DNA of 64,000 bases. Source: Hyphomicrobium sp. (GTDB lineage Bacteria > Pseudomonadota > Alphaproteobacteria > Rhizobiales > Hyphomicrobiaceae). Made by a program: the position numbers and the translations under genes. This document shows, piece by piece, positions 34,082 to 42,738 of the stretch (position 1 is the first letter of the stretch; every line of letters starts with the position of its first letter). The DNA is taken from positions 21,981-85,980 of the forward strand of contig JANXVY010000097.1 of assembly GCA_025351425.1 (NCBI GenBank), written 5' to 3'. The notes below the pieces were generated by a model that was given only the letters and a program-made list of their open reading frames with translations, had not been told where the DNA came from and made no database searches.

Positions 34082-35335
34082 ATGGCCAGGATTGCAATCG
34101 TCGGCTCAGGAATATCGGGTCTGGGTTGCGCCTATCTGCTGGGCGGCGACCACGACATCGTCGTATTCGAGCAGGCACGGCAAGCAGGTGGCCACTCGCG
34201 CACGGTGACGATCCAAGGCCCAACCTCGCAGACCGCTGTGGATACCGGCTTTATCGTCTACAACGAAGCGAATTACCCGCTGCTCACCCGGCTTTTTAAG
34301 GAGCTGAACGTCGCGACAGAACCCAGCAATATGTCGTTCGGCGTCAGTTACAACGACGGGGAGCTGGAGTTTTGCGGCAATTCGCTGGGCGGTCTTTTTG
34401 CGCAGCGCGGGAATCTGGTTTCGCCGGCCTACTGGTCGATGCTGCGCGACATCTTGCTGTTTTTCCGCAAGGCGCCCGCCGTGCTGGCGGACCCCGGCGA
34501 ACCGAGCGTCGCCGAATTGATAAACCGGATGCGGCTGGGGAATCCGTTCCGCGACAAGTTTCTGTTGCCGATGGCCGCTGCGATCTGGAGCAGCCCACCG
34601 GGCGATATCCTCGATATGCCGGCCAAGACGCTGGTGCGTTTCTTCGCTAATCACAACCTGCTGAGCGCGGCCGGTCATCATACCTGGCGGACCGTTTCAG
34701 GCGGAAGCCGGCAGTATGTGGCCAACCTCGAAGCGCGCCTTGGCACGCGGCTGCGGGTAGGCGATGGCGTGGTCAAGATTGAGCCGGGCGCCAACGGCCA
34801 GCACGTCGTGCTGACGAAGACAGGCGCGCGAGAGTCGTTTGACGAGGTTGTGCTGGCCTGCCATGCGGACACGGCGCTGCAACTCATCGCCTCTCCCACG
34901 GATGCAGAACAGGCCATTCTCGGTGCATTCGCATTTCGAGACAACCATGCGGTCCTGCATTCCGACGAACGCCTCATGCCGAAGCGCAAGGCCGCTTGGG
35001 CCAGCTGGGTCTACGCGGCGGGCGGCCCCGGCACGGCACGGAGGATGTCGGTCACCTACTGGATGAACAAACTGCAGAACCTGCCGGGTGCCCCGTGCTT
35101 CGTGACGCTCAATCCCCACATCGAGATTCCTGACCACAAGATCTACGATCGGCATACCTTCCGCCACCCCGTGTTCACCCGCACAGCCATCGCAGCCCAG
35201 GATGAGTTACCCTCCATTCAAGGTCGGCGCGGGCTATGGTTTTGTGGGGCCTGGCAGCGCTATGGCTTCCACGAGGACGGACTCTGGAGCGCCGTCCGCG
35301 TCGCACAAGCGAAAGGTGGCAGGCCGTGGCTCTAG
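34082..35335 (+). CDS. FAD/NAD(P)-binding amine-oxidase-like oxidoreductase
   Basis: This 417-residue flavoprotein has the N-terminal Rossmann motif IVGSGISGLG (GxGxxG, residues 8-13) followed by VVFEQARQAGGHSRTV, and ends with FCGAWQRYGFHEDGLWSAV, typical of the amine-oxidase/protoporphyrinogen-oxidase superfamily group that pairs with DUF1365 and cyclopropane-synthase-like genes. A flavoprotein of this type acts as a methylated-fatty-acid desaturase (UfaD) in Rhodobacter sphaeroides furan-lipid synthesis. That role here is inference. The end overlaps the next gene by 10 bases. Confidence 0.85.
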   Translation: MARIAIVGSGISGLGCAYLLGGDHDIVVFEQARQAGGHSRTVTIQGPTSQTAVDTGFIVYNEANYPLLTRLFKELNVATEPSNMSFGVSYNDGELEFCGNSLGGLFAQRGNLVSPAYWSMLRDILLFFRKAPAVLADPGEPSVAELINRMRLGNPFRDKFLLPMAAAIWSSPPGDILDMPAKTLVRFFANHNLLSAAGHHTWRTVSGGSRQYVANLEARLGTRLRVGDGVVKIEPGANGQHVVLTKTGARESFDEVVLACHADTALQLIASPTDAEQAILGAFAFRDNHAVLHSDERLMPKRKAAWASWVYAAGGPGTARRMSVTYWMNKLQNLPGAPCFVTLNPHIEIPDHKIYDRHTFRHPVFTRTAIAAQDELPSIQGRRGLWFCGAWQRYGFHEDGLWSAVRVAQAKGGRPWL

Positions 35336-36198
35336 CTGGGATCGTCCAAGAGACGTTGAAGCCGTTGCGGACGAGGTTCGCGCAGCGCTCGATTCCGCGC
35401 GGCATCCTGGACGCGCGCGTCACGCACGTTCGCCATCACCCCAAGCGCTATGCTCTGAGCCAACGGCTTTGGTATCTCCACGCCGGCCTCGACGATCTCG
35501 AGCAATTGCCGGGCCTCCTGCTGGGGTACAATCGCGGCCTCTATTCGATCGCCGATCGCGACCACGGCGATCCAGCAAACCGCACCCAGCCGCTCAAATT
35601 GTGGATCGCCGATGTCATGCGCGAATGCGGCGCGAGAGTGCCGCCGGACTGCCGGATATCGCTGCTGACGCTGCCGCGCGCCATAGGCTTCAGCTTCAAT
35701 CCGGTCAGCTTCTGGTTCTGGCGCGATGCGCAGGGCGGCCTTCGTGCCGTGCTCGCCGAAGTCAACAACACGTTCGGCGAGCGCCATTGCTACCTCTGCT
35801 GCAAGGAAGACGGCAGCCCGATCACCGCGCGCGATCAGATGGCAGCGCAGAAGGTTTTTCACGTTTCGCCGTTTCTGCCGGTCAAGGGGTCATACGTGTT
35901 CCGGTTTGCCGGCGAAGGCGACCGGCTGGGCGTTTTCATCAACCTGTTTCACGGCGAACTGCCAGTCCTGTTTGTCTCCATTACCGGACGGCTGCGGCCG
36001 CTCAGTTCCTGGGCTGTTTTCGTTCGCGCCTTGACCGCGCCGCTACCCGCACCCGCCGTAGTCGTGTCGATTCATTACCATGCAGCGCGCCTCTACCTGC
36101 GCGGAATAGGGCTGTTCGCCAAGCCGCCGCCATCGGAGCCCCGCATAACAAAGAGCCTCGTCCTAACTAGCCCCGCCAGAGAACGAACGCCGTCATGA
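35326..36198 (+). CDS. DUF1365 domain-containing protein
   Basis: This is a 290-residue DUF1365 protein (blocks YNPVSFWFWR-like FNPVSFWFWRDAQGG and RYALSQRLWYLHAGLDDLE). Function is unknown, but it is nearly always encoded between an FAD oxidoreductase and a cyclopropane-fatty-acid-synthase-like gene, as here. Translation probably starts at GTG 35326, preceded by AAAGGTGG, because upstream in-frame ATGs lie deep inside the FAD gene. The end overlaps the next start (ATGA). Confidence 0.85.
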   Translation: MALAGIVQETLKPLRTRFAQRSIPRGILDARVTHVRHHPKRYALSQRLWYLHAGLDDLEQLPGLLLGYNRGLYSIADRDHGDPANRTQPLKLWIADVMRECGARVPPDCRISLLTLPRAIGFSFNPVSFWFWRDAQGGLRAVLAEVNNTFGERHCYLCCKEDGSPITARDQMAAQKVFHVSPFLPVKGSYVFRFAGEGDRLGVFINLFHGELPVLFVSITGRLRPLSSWAVFVRALTAPLPAPAVVVSIHYHAARLYLRGIGLFAKPPPSEPRITKSLVLTSPARERTPS

Positions 36199-37361
36199 CC
36201 AAACGCACGTTTTTCCAGTCAGCCGCTTTCAAGATCCTCGATCGTTCGGCTGTCTACGGCAGCTTGATCCTGCGCGGCCCAGACGGCCAGGAGCGCATTT
36301 TCACCGGCCGTTCCCCTGGCCCGCAAGCAGTCCTCGAGGTGCATGATTGGCGCGTGATCGATGCGGTGTTCGCCAGGGGCGATATTGGGCTCGGCGAAGC
36401 CTACATGCATCACTGGTGGGATAGCCCGGATCTGGAAGCCTTCGTTGCTTGGGGCATAGCCAACGTCGACGGGATGGGCCGAATGGCCTGGGGTTCGCCG
36501 CTGCGGCGGCTTGAAAGCGTGCTGCGCGACCGGTTCTGGCGGCGCAACAGCGTCACCGGCGCCCGGCGCAACATCATGTCCCATTACGATCTCGGCAACG
36601 AGTTTTATGCGCTCTGGCTCGACCCCAGCATGACCTATTCGAGCGGCATCTATGGTGGCCCGGACGTTGCGTTGGCCGCTGCGCAGGACAACAAATACCA
36701 GCGGATCTTGGGCGAGCTCGGCCACCGCGAGGAAATGCTGGAAATCGGCTGCGGCTGGGGGGGATTTATCTCCGCTGCCGAGCGGCAGGGTCGCCGCGTG
36801 ACCGCCCTGACGATTTCCCAGCAGCAGCACAACTATGTCCGCAACCGGATGGGACCGGGGTCGGATGTGCGGCTGCAGGATTACCGTTCGAGCACGGGGA
36901 AATATCCCGCGATCGTCTCGATCGAGATGCTGGAAGCCGTCGGCGAACGCTACTGGCCGGAGTATTTCAAGACGGTCCGCGCAAGACTGGCGAACGACGG
37001 CGTCGCCGTCATCCAGACGATCACCATCCGTGACGACATGTTCCAATCCTACCGCAACTGCAGCGACTATATCCGCCACTTCATCTTCCCAGGCGGCATG
37101 CTCCCGTCCGTCAAGCGGATCGGCGAGGAAGCAGCCGGAGCGGGGTTGGCGGTGCGCGATATCTATTCGTTTGGGGCTGACTATGCGCGCACGTTGCGTG
37201 AATGGCTGGCCCGCTTCGATGCGGTCGCCCCCGCTATTGGCGCGCTGGGCTACGATGCCAAGTTTCAACGTGGCTGGCGGCTGTATCTCGCCATGAGTGC
37301 GGCAGCCTTCGCCGACGGGCGCACCAACGTGCACCAAATTGCCTTGACCCCGATCAGGTGA
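36195..37361 (+). CDS. Cyclopropane-fatty-acid-synthase-like SAM methyltransferase
   Basis: The 388-residue protein has the CFAS signature layout: SHYDLGNEFYALWLD (about 129-143), the SAM loop LEIGCGWGG (182-190), and EMLEAVGERYWPEYF. Family members transfer a methylene or methyl group from S-adenosylmethionine to the double bond of membrane phospholipid acyl chains. In this operon context it may make cyclopropane or methyl-branched, furan-type lipids that quench singlet oxygen, which is inference. The gene ends 30 bp before repeat copy A. Confidence 0.88.
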   Translation: MTKRTFFQSAAFKILDRSAVYGSLILRGPDGQERIFTGRSPGPQAVLEVHDWRVIDAVFARGDIGLGEAYMHHWWDSPDLEAFVAWGIANVDGMGRMAWGSPLRRLESVLRDRFWRRNSVTGARRNIMSHYDLGNEFYALWLDPSMTYSSGIYGGPDVALAAAQDNKYQRILGELGHREEMLEIGCGWGGFISAAERQGRRVTALTISQQQHNYVRNRMGPGSDVRLQDYRSSTGKYPAIVSIEMLEAVGERYWPEYFKTVRARLANDGVAVIQTITIRDDMFQSYRNCSDYIRHFIFPGGMLPSVKRIGEEAAGAGLAVRDIYSFGADYARTLREWLARFDAVAPAIGALGYDAKFQRGWRLYLAMSAAAFADGRTNVHQIALTPIR

Positions 37362-37390
37362 ACCAAGCCATGAGACTCAAGCGCGAAATC

Positions 37391-37504
37391 ATACCAGCGG
37401 TCAAAAGTTTTGACCGCTGGTATTCGCGCGCGAGGTTGGTGGGGCGGCCGCGCGCAAAGCCGAGAGTCTGATACCGACGGTCAGAATTTCTGACCGTCGG
37501 TATC
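37391..37504. repeat. 114-bp triple-hairpin repeat, copy A
   Basis: Three inverted repeats in order: a 33-bp palindrome (37391-37423; arms ATACCAGCGGTCAAAA and its complement around one G), a GCGCGCG/CGCGCGC stem (37426-37432 with 37449-37455), and a 35-bp palindrome (37470-37504; arms GATACCGACGGTCAGAA and its complement around one T). A second copy, equal in length with six substitutions, is at 50842. It sits between convergent genes, so it may serve as a two-way terminator or a REP-like element. Confidence 0.95.
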
Positions 37505-37514
37505 AGCGGCGCCT

Positions 37515-38903
37515 TCATACTGCCGCCAGTGGGCCTTTCGCACCCCCTGGTGCGTCATCGAGAACGAATAGTGCTGTAACGCCGCCAAGCGGGCTGCGGC
37601 TGATCTCAAGCGTCCCCCGGTAGGCGGCAATCAAATCCCCAACGATGGCAAGCCCGAGGCCCGAGCCGGCAACCGACGTGTCTGCCCTTTCACCGCGCTT
37701 AAGAATTCGCCCCACGTCGGCGTCTGGAATGCCGGGCCCGTCGTCCTCGACAAGGAACACAGCTTTGCCCTCGACCGTCCTGCTTCTGACGGAAACAGTG
37801 CTCTTTGCCCACTTGTGAGCGTTGTCCAGCAGGTTACCCATCAGCTCGTCGAAGTCTGTCGCGTCGACAGCCGGGCATAGGTTATCCGTGAGCTCCAGCT
37901 TCCATTGAAGTTCCTGGCCGCGTGGTAGCAATTGAAAAGTATGCACGAGGCGCCGGATGGCTGCACCAGTATCAATCCGGGCATGATGCGTCGGCCCCGT
38001 GCCGCGGGAGCGCGTCCGGGCGAGTTCCCGCTCGACATGGCGCCGCATCAATTCGATCTGCCTGTCGAGATGCTCGGCGATTTGATGATCACCGCGCCGG
38101 CGCAGAGTGCGGCTTTGGGAGGCCATGACCGCGAGCGGTGTCTTGAGGCCATGAGCAAGATCTCCCGCGCGCGTACGCGCGGTCGCCAGCGCAGCATCTT
38201 GCGCATCCAGCAGCGCGTTGGTTTCAATGACGAGGGGGCGAACCTCCGTTGGGAAGTCGCCCGTCAGCCGGCCAGTGTCGCCGCGGCGCACACTCGCGAG
38301 CTTTATTTGTATTTCCCGCAGCGGGCGGAGGCCTATCACGACCTGCATCCAGGCAGCAGCGGCCAGCAGCGCCGCCAGCAGCGCCAGCCCGATCAGCAAA
38401 TCATCGGCAAATCGCTGCGTGGCTTTCGCGATCTCCTGATAGTCGGCCGCGACAGTGATGGTCAGCGGGCGTTGGTCGGCGCCCGAAGCAACGGGAACCT
38501 GCCGCACGATCGCAAACAGATCCTGATCGTCTGGGCCAGCGAGGCGAATATTGGTGCGCGTATCGACGTTCGCTGAGTTGGCTGGAACTGCGAGTTTGAA
38601 AGCCCAGAGCGATGGTGAACGCAGAACCGGCTCCCCGCCTCGCGTGATCTGCCAGTACCGTCCCCCATAGGCAACTCCAAACAGGGGATCTCTCGGCGCC
38701 GACGCCAGCGTTATGCTGCCTTCCGCACCGGAATCGATGGCTTCGGCCAGCAACACCAGGTCCGCGGAGAGTTCGGCCATGGTCCGCCTCAAGAGCGAGC
38801 GCTCGAACAGGAGTTGCAGGCCGTAAGACGCCAAATAAAGCGTCAGCGAAAGAATGATGGCCCACAACGCGACGAGCCGGAAGCGGATCGAACCAAACCT
38901 CAT
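37515..38903 (-). CDS. Sensor histidine kinase, PhoQ-like
   Basis: This 462-residue membrane kinase has two transmembrane helices (about 8-30 and 165-190) flanking a periplasmic sensor of about 130 residues, then a HAMP-like linker, a HisKA with the phosphorylated His in GDLAHGLKTPLAVMAS, and HATPase boxes (DNAHKWAKS, VEDDGPGIP). The DLAHGLKTPL box is typical of PhoQ/FeuQ kinases. The ATG at 38903 overlaps the stop of the regulator gene upstream. The stop lies 10 bp from repeat copy A. Confidence 0.9.
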   Translation of the reverse strand: MRFGSIRFRLVALWAIILSLTLYLASYGLQLLFERSLLRRTMAELSADLVLLAEAIDSGAEGSITLASAPRDPLFGVAYGGRYWQITRGGEPVLRSPSLWAFKLAVPANSANVDTRTNIRLAGPDDQDLFAIVRQVPVASGADQRPLTITVAADYQEIAKATQRFADDLLIGLALLAALLAAAAWMQVVIGLRPLREIQIKLASVRRGDTGRLTGDFPTEVRPLVIETNALLDAQDAALATARTRAGDLAHGLKTPLAVMASQSRTLRRRGDHQIAEHLDRQIELMRRHVERELARTRSRGTGPTHHARIDTGAAIRRLVHTFQLLPRGQELQWKLELTDNLCPAVDATDFDELMGNLLDNAHKWAKSTVSVRSRTVEGKAVFLVEDDGPGIPDADVGRILKRGERADTSVAGSGLGLAIVGDLIAAYRGTLEISRSPLGGVTALFVLDDAPGGAKGPLAAV

Positions 38904-39565
38904 CAAGGTGCGGCTTTCAGGCAATAGCCCATCCCGCGCCGTGTTTCGATCTGGTCGTGCCCCAACTTGCGGCGCAACCTCGTAATGATCGCTTCCACCG
39001 CATTGTCGATGCGCCCCTCCTCTTGCTCGTAGATGTGTTCCTTCAACTCTTCCCGGGAGACGACGCGGTCTTGATGATGGATGAGGTAGCAGATCGCGCG
39101 AAATTCGAGAGGGGTCAGCGGCGTTGCGTTCCCGTTGACCGTGATGGACTTCTGGTTCATGTCGAGGGTCAGCGTGCCGGCCTGGATTTGCGGGTTGATG
39201 TGCCCAGACGAACGCCGCAACAAGGCTCTGAGCCGGGCGATCAGCTCTTCCATTTGGAACGGCTTCGACAGATAGTCGTCGGCGCCCGAGTTGATCACTT
39301 CGACGCGTTCCGTCCAGTTTCCCCGTGCGGTAAGGACGATGATGGGGACCGTGACGTCCTCTTGGCGCCAACGTTTCAGAACACTCAGTCCATCGATCTT
39401 GGGCAGTCCGAGGTCGAGGATAATCGCATCGAATTGTTCGGTGCTACCGAGGAACCAAGCGTCCTCGCCATTGTCGCATTTTGAAACGACAAAACCCGCA
39501 TCGTTGAGGCAAGCGGCGATATCGTTCGCTATCTCCTCTTCATCCTCGACGACGAATATCTTCAT
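38903..39565 (-). CDS. OmpR/PhoB-family response regulator
   Basis: The 220-residue protein has a receiver domain (acidic VVEDEEEI, phospho-Asp in LDLGLPKIDG at about residue 51, LTARG, and Lys in LSKPF) and a winged-helix DNA-binding domain (LTPLEFRAICYLIHHQDRVV, then RRKLGHDQIETRRGMGYC). It is the cognate regulator of the kinase that overlaps its 3' end. The PhoP/FeuP-like subtype suggests an envelope or cation signal, but targets cannot be read from the sequence. Confidence 0.92.
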   Translation of the reverse strand: MKIFVVEDEEEIANDIAACLNDAGFVVSKCDNGEDAWFLGSTEQFDAIILDLGLPKIDGLSVLKRWRQEDVTVPIIVLTARGNWTERVEVINSGADDYLSKPFQMEELIARLRALLRRSSGHINPQIQAGTLTLDMNQKSITVNGNATPLTPLEFRAICYLIHHQDRVVSREELKEHIYEQEEGRIDNAVEAIITRLRRKLGHDQIETRRGMGYCLKAAP

Positions 39566-39622
39566 TGGCGCCGCTGCCCCGATTAGGTGGCCTGATCAGG
39601 GCTTGCCCAGGTCAAGCAGACG

Positions 39623-40267
39623 TCACTGTTTGCGGCTGCCATGGATCACGGCCTCGACACGGTTTCTCACCTGCAGCTTCTGCATGATGATCGTCATATA
39701 GTGCTTGACTGTTTTTTCACTGAGCGTGAGCGCGCGAGCGATCTCCTTGTTGGTCAGTCCACGTGCGACATGATCCAGGACTTCCTCCTCGCGTGAGGTC
39801 AGCTCCGAGTGGCCATCCAATTGTTGGGCCTTTTGCTGCGTCTGCTTCTGTTTGATTTGAAACAGCAATTTGGCAGCCAAAGTCGGAGTGACATACGACT
39901 CTCCGTTGCAGACCGCCTGAGCGACGCGGATAAGTTCAGGACCACTGGTCCCTTTCAACAAATATCCTTTGGCGCCACCCTCGAGCGTCGCGGTCACGTT
40001 TTCTTCCGCCTCCGAAGCGGTCAGCATGATCACGTTAATTCCCGGATAGAGTTGCGTGATGAGCGCTGCGGCCTCGACCCCCGAACCCGGCATGCTGATA
40101 TCGATGAGCATCAGATCCGGGCTGAATTCCTTGGCCAGTTGTATCGCTTCGCCGGCCGTAGCACCCTCGCCAACGACCTCGAAGCCCGCATTGTCATTAA
40201 GAATTTGGACGACCCCGCTGCGAAACATCGGATGGTCGTCGATAACTGCAACGCGAATGGACTTCAT
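39623..40267 (-). CDS. NarL/LuxR-family response regulator
   Basis: The 214-residue protein has a receiver domain (IDDHPMFRSG, phospho-Asp in LIDISMPGSG at about residue 55, LLKGT) and a C-terminal LuxR-type helix-turn-helix (ELTSREEEVLDHVARGLTNK, then TVKHYMTIIMQKL). It overlaps the stop of the kinase gene that precedes it on the minus strand (ATGA), so the two form one system. Confidence 0.93.
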   Translation of the reverse strand: MKSIRVAVIDDHPMFRSGVVQILNDNAGFEVVGEGATAGEAIQLAKEFSPDLMLIDISMPGSGVEAAALITQLYPGINVIMLTASEAEENVTATLEGGAKGYLLKGTSGPELIRVAQAVCNGESYVTPTLAAKLLFQIKQKQTQQKAQQLDGHSELTSREEEVLDHVARGLTNKEIARALTLSEKTVKHYMTIIMQKLQVRNRVEAVIHGSRKQ

Positions 40268-41778
40268 AATGGCCGACCCCTGTCGTTACGCAAATTAAAC
40301 TGAGCAATTAGTCTGGTGCCATTTCCGGCACTGGAAATGATTTTCAGCGTTCCATCGCTGGCCTCAATGCGGTCCGTCATTCCTGCAAGGCCCAGGCCAC
40401 ATGTCGCATGCTTCGAGTTCAGGTCCATGCCCGGGCCCGAATCGGAAACTTCCACGTTGAGTATCGACCCGTCCACAGCTGCAACCACCTGCGCCTCCGC
40501 ACCCTTGGCGTGATGGAAGGTATTGTTGAGCCCTTCCTGAACGAAGCGATAGAAACAGATCTTGAGACTGATCGGCAGCTTGGCGGGAAGCTCCCCGATG
40601 TTGGCCTTGACCACCGCCGATGTCCTGCGCTCGTGATTGAGGATTGCGAGGTTCACTGTCTGCTTCGGAGTCAAGTTGTCGAGTTCCGGTGGCGCAATAC
40701 CCGCCGAAATGTTGCGAAGCTCGCCGAGGGCATCTTGCAGCAGGCCGCGTACCGTCTCGAAGCGTTGAGACGGCGCGGCTTTGCCGGCAGTTCCATCCAA
40801 GCTGGTGAGGCTGTCGTAATAAAGCAGTGCAAGTCCCAGCAACTGCGCCGGCCCATCGTGTAGATCGGCGCCGACCCGCCGCAATAGGCGCTCGTTGGTT
40901 GCCAGTGCGAGCTTTCGCGCAGTGACGATCCTTTGGTTCAGATCATCGTTCTGCTTCAGCAGGCCCGCGAGCTTGGAAATCTGACTTTCAAGCGCCGACC
41001 TCTGAGCGAGGATGGTCGCATTGCCCCGGCGCACGATGGAAAACAGCATCGCGAGCATGCCGACGGTCGACGCGCCGACGACCAGGAACGTATTCCAGCG
41101 GGTCTTGGCAATATCCTCTCGGAGGGTATCACCAAACTGATAGAGCTCGGCGACCGCAATAACGCGGTTGGTGCCGTGTTGGTGTATCGGAGAGTAAACC
41201 TCGAGCAGGGCGCGCCCGATCAGTTTTTCCGCTTCATTCTCGGCATCGTTCAGATCGTCGAACTCGGCGACGATCTGGTTGGTCATCGCGGTCTTGAAGC
41301 CTGCCGTCTCGGGAAAGCTCTTGCCGATCTGCTCTTTCGTTGTGCTGTAAATAATTTTACCACGGGTGCCCCAGATCTTGATCGTCGCAATGGTCTTTCC
41401 GAGTTGTGTTTGTGTTAAAATCCGGTCGATCTCGTGCGCGGTAGTGGCGTCGATCTCGTCGCCGGTGACCAGGGATTGAAGGGCCGGCTCGATCAGGCTG
41501 TCCATATAGAACGCGGTCGAAACGGCGGTATTCTGAACGACGCGCTCTTCGATCTGAGCGCTGATCCAAGCTCCCAGGATAGCCATTGTCGACACCAGCA
41601 CGATCGAGGCGGCCAGGAGAAATTGGGTCGACAGCGAAAGTGCTTCCCAGGCCCGCCAGAACGCAGCGAGAGGCGCACGAATTAACCCAAATACCGGCGC
41701 CAATCCAAATGCCCAGGATGTCTTTGGGCTGATCATAGACCGGAAACGGCGACTCGATGTTTCGACCGGAACAGACAT
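40264..41778 (-). CDS. Sensor histidine kinase, NarX/DegS-like (HisKA_3)
   Basis: The 504-residue kinase has two membrane helices (about 35-57 and 225-248) around a periplasmic domain of about 165 residues, a coiled-coil segment (about 255-285, SALESQISKLAGLLKQ), a HisKA_3 domain with the His in VGADLHDGPAQLLGLAL, and an HATPase (FVQEGLNNTFHHAKGAE, DSGPGMD, GLGLAGMTDRIEA). The start MSVPVETSS at 41778 has a purine-rich upstream GGGGAC. An ATG at 41823 would add 15 residues. It controls the NarL-type regulator beside it. Confidence 0.9.
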   Translation of the reverse strand: MSVPVETSSRRFRSMISPKTSWAFGLAPVFGLIRAPLAAFWRAWEALSLSTQFLLAASIVLVSTMAILGAWISAQIEERVVQNTAVSTAFYMDSLIEPALQSLVTGDEIDATTAHEIDRILTQTQLGKTIATIKIWGTRGKIIYSTTKEQIGKSFPETAGFKTAMTNQIVAEFDDLNDAENEAEKLIGRALLEVYSPIHQHGTNRVIAVAELYQFGDTLREDIAKTRWNTFLVVGASTVGMLAMLFSIVRRGNATILAQRSALESQISKLAGLLKQNDDLNQRIVTARKLALATNERLLRRVGADLHDGPAQLLGLALLYYDSLTSLDGTAGKAAPSQRFETVRGLLQDALGELRNISAGIAPPELDNLTPKQTVNLAILNHERRTSAVVKANIGELPAKLPISLKICFYRFVQEGLNNTFHHAKGAEAQVVAAVDGSILNVEVSDSGPGMDLNSKHATCGLGLAGMTDRIEASDGTLKIISSAGNGTRLIAQFNLRNDRGRPL

Positions 41779-42259
41779 AAGAATGTCCCCAAAATTGGTC
41801 CACGCGTTAAAAACTGAGCACAAATGTGTTCTAAATTTGGAACTAATACGATCTCACACTTGTTGTACGTTTCAAGACATAATCTTAGCTTATGGTTGTA
41901 ATAAACTGCTTGACCTGCACAAAACGTCCCCGGCAGCCGGCTTAATGGTGGCGCGAAGGTAGGTCTGAAAACGGGTCGTTGAGCTACTTTGGGCCAAGCC
42001 TGTCGGACCCTATGGTCTTAACAATCGGGTTAAAGGTCGGCAGCGACCGAAGTCCGTTGGAATCTTTTTCTATTCGGCCCACATTGGACCAATTGATATG
42101 CACACGGCTTAAGCTGTTAGCCTGTAGTTTAGCCTGTAGTAATGTCAGGTCGGTGTCAGGAGTGAGGGCGTACTGTGCGGAGAAGGGGGTGACCGCGTTC
42201 TATGTGCTGCACGTTATGCTATGTGCTGCACGTTATAAAAGTCTTTTAAGGAGGCCAGA
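41779..42259. promoter_or_regulatory. AT-rich 480-bp intergenic region with short repeats
   Basis: The region is clearly less GC-rich than its neighbours. It contains TTAGCCTGTAG twice (42117-42127, 42129-42139) and a perfect or near-perfect 19-bp tandem repeat, CTATGTGCTGCACGTTATG/A (42200-42218, 42219-42237), just before a strong ribosome binding site (AAGGAGG). No gene is supported; a 94-codon frame here has no family features. Confidence 0.6.
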
Positions 42260-42622
42260 GTGACAAAGTCGGACGAAACAGCTCTGACGATGTGTGTCCT
42301 GGGGGTTGCAGGGTCGAACGACATCATCGAGCTCTATGGAATTAATCGAGGCAGTGCGGTCGTGGTTCATGGGTGGTTCCAGCAGTCGACCGGGTTCGCC
42401 GTTCTTGCCGGGCGCTCGCCATGTCTCATCGCGGTCGATGCCCTGTCTTTGCCAGACGAATGCGTTTCGGAACTTCGGCGCAGAGGGCATACGGTGATTA
42501 TCCTGCCCCCCACCGTCACTCGCAGCCGTTCGGCCTACCGTAGGACGGCTAAAGATATGTGCCAGCTCGCCATGGGCCTGGCCGCCCAAGACTGTTCGGT
42601 TCAAAAATATGTGCTTCAGTGA
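42260..42622 (+). CDS. Hypothetical protein, 120 residues
   Basis: I do not recognise a family. The product begins at GTG 42260, behind a strong AAGGAGG. It has beta-strand-rich segments (ALTMCVLGVAGSNDIIELYG, AVVVHGWFQQ, CLIAVDALSL, TVIILPPTVT) that suggest a small alpha/beta fold, four cysteines and a basic segment (TRSRSAYRRTAKD). No signal peptide or membrane helix is seen. It stands alone between the NarX-like system and the T2SS genes, after an unusual tandem-repeat leader. Confidence 0.55.
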   Translation: MTKSDETALTMCVLGVAGSNDIIELYGINRGSAVVVHGWFQQSTGFAVLAGRSPCLIAVDALSLPDECVSELRRRGHTVIILPPTVTRSRSAYRRTAKDMCQLAMGLAAQDCSVQKYVLQ

Positions 42623-42738
42623 GGGGAAGCGTTATTCCCGAATTTGGCCTTGTGATCTCTGCGCTATCATGAATAGCTGAACCTTTCCCGCACCCACATC
42701 GCGCCCGGGGCCGTCTGATCGCCACAAGTCCGAATCTG

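Noticed and set aside
41979..42263. 94-codon frame in the gap before the 120-residue orphan
   Set aside because: AT-rich, repeat-containing, no ribosome binding site and no family features; treated as non-coding.
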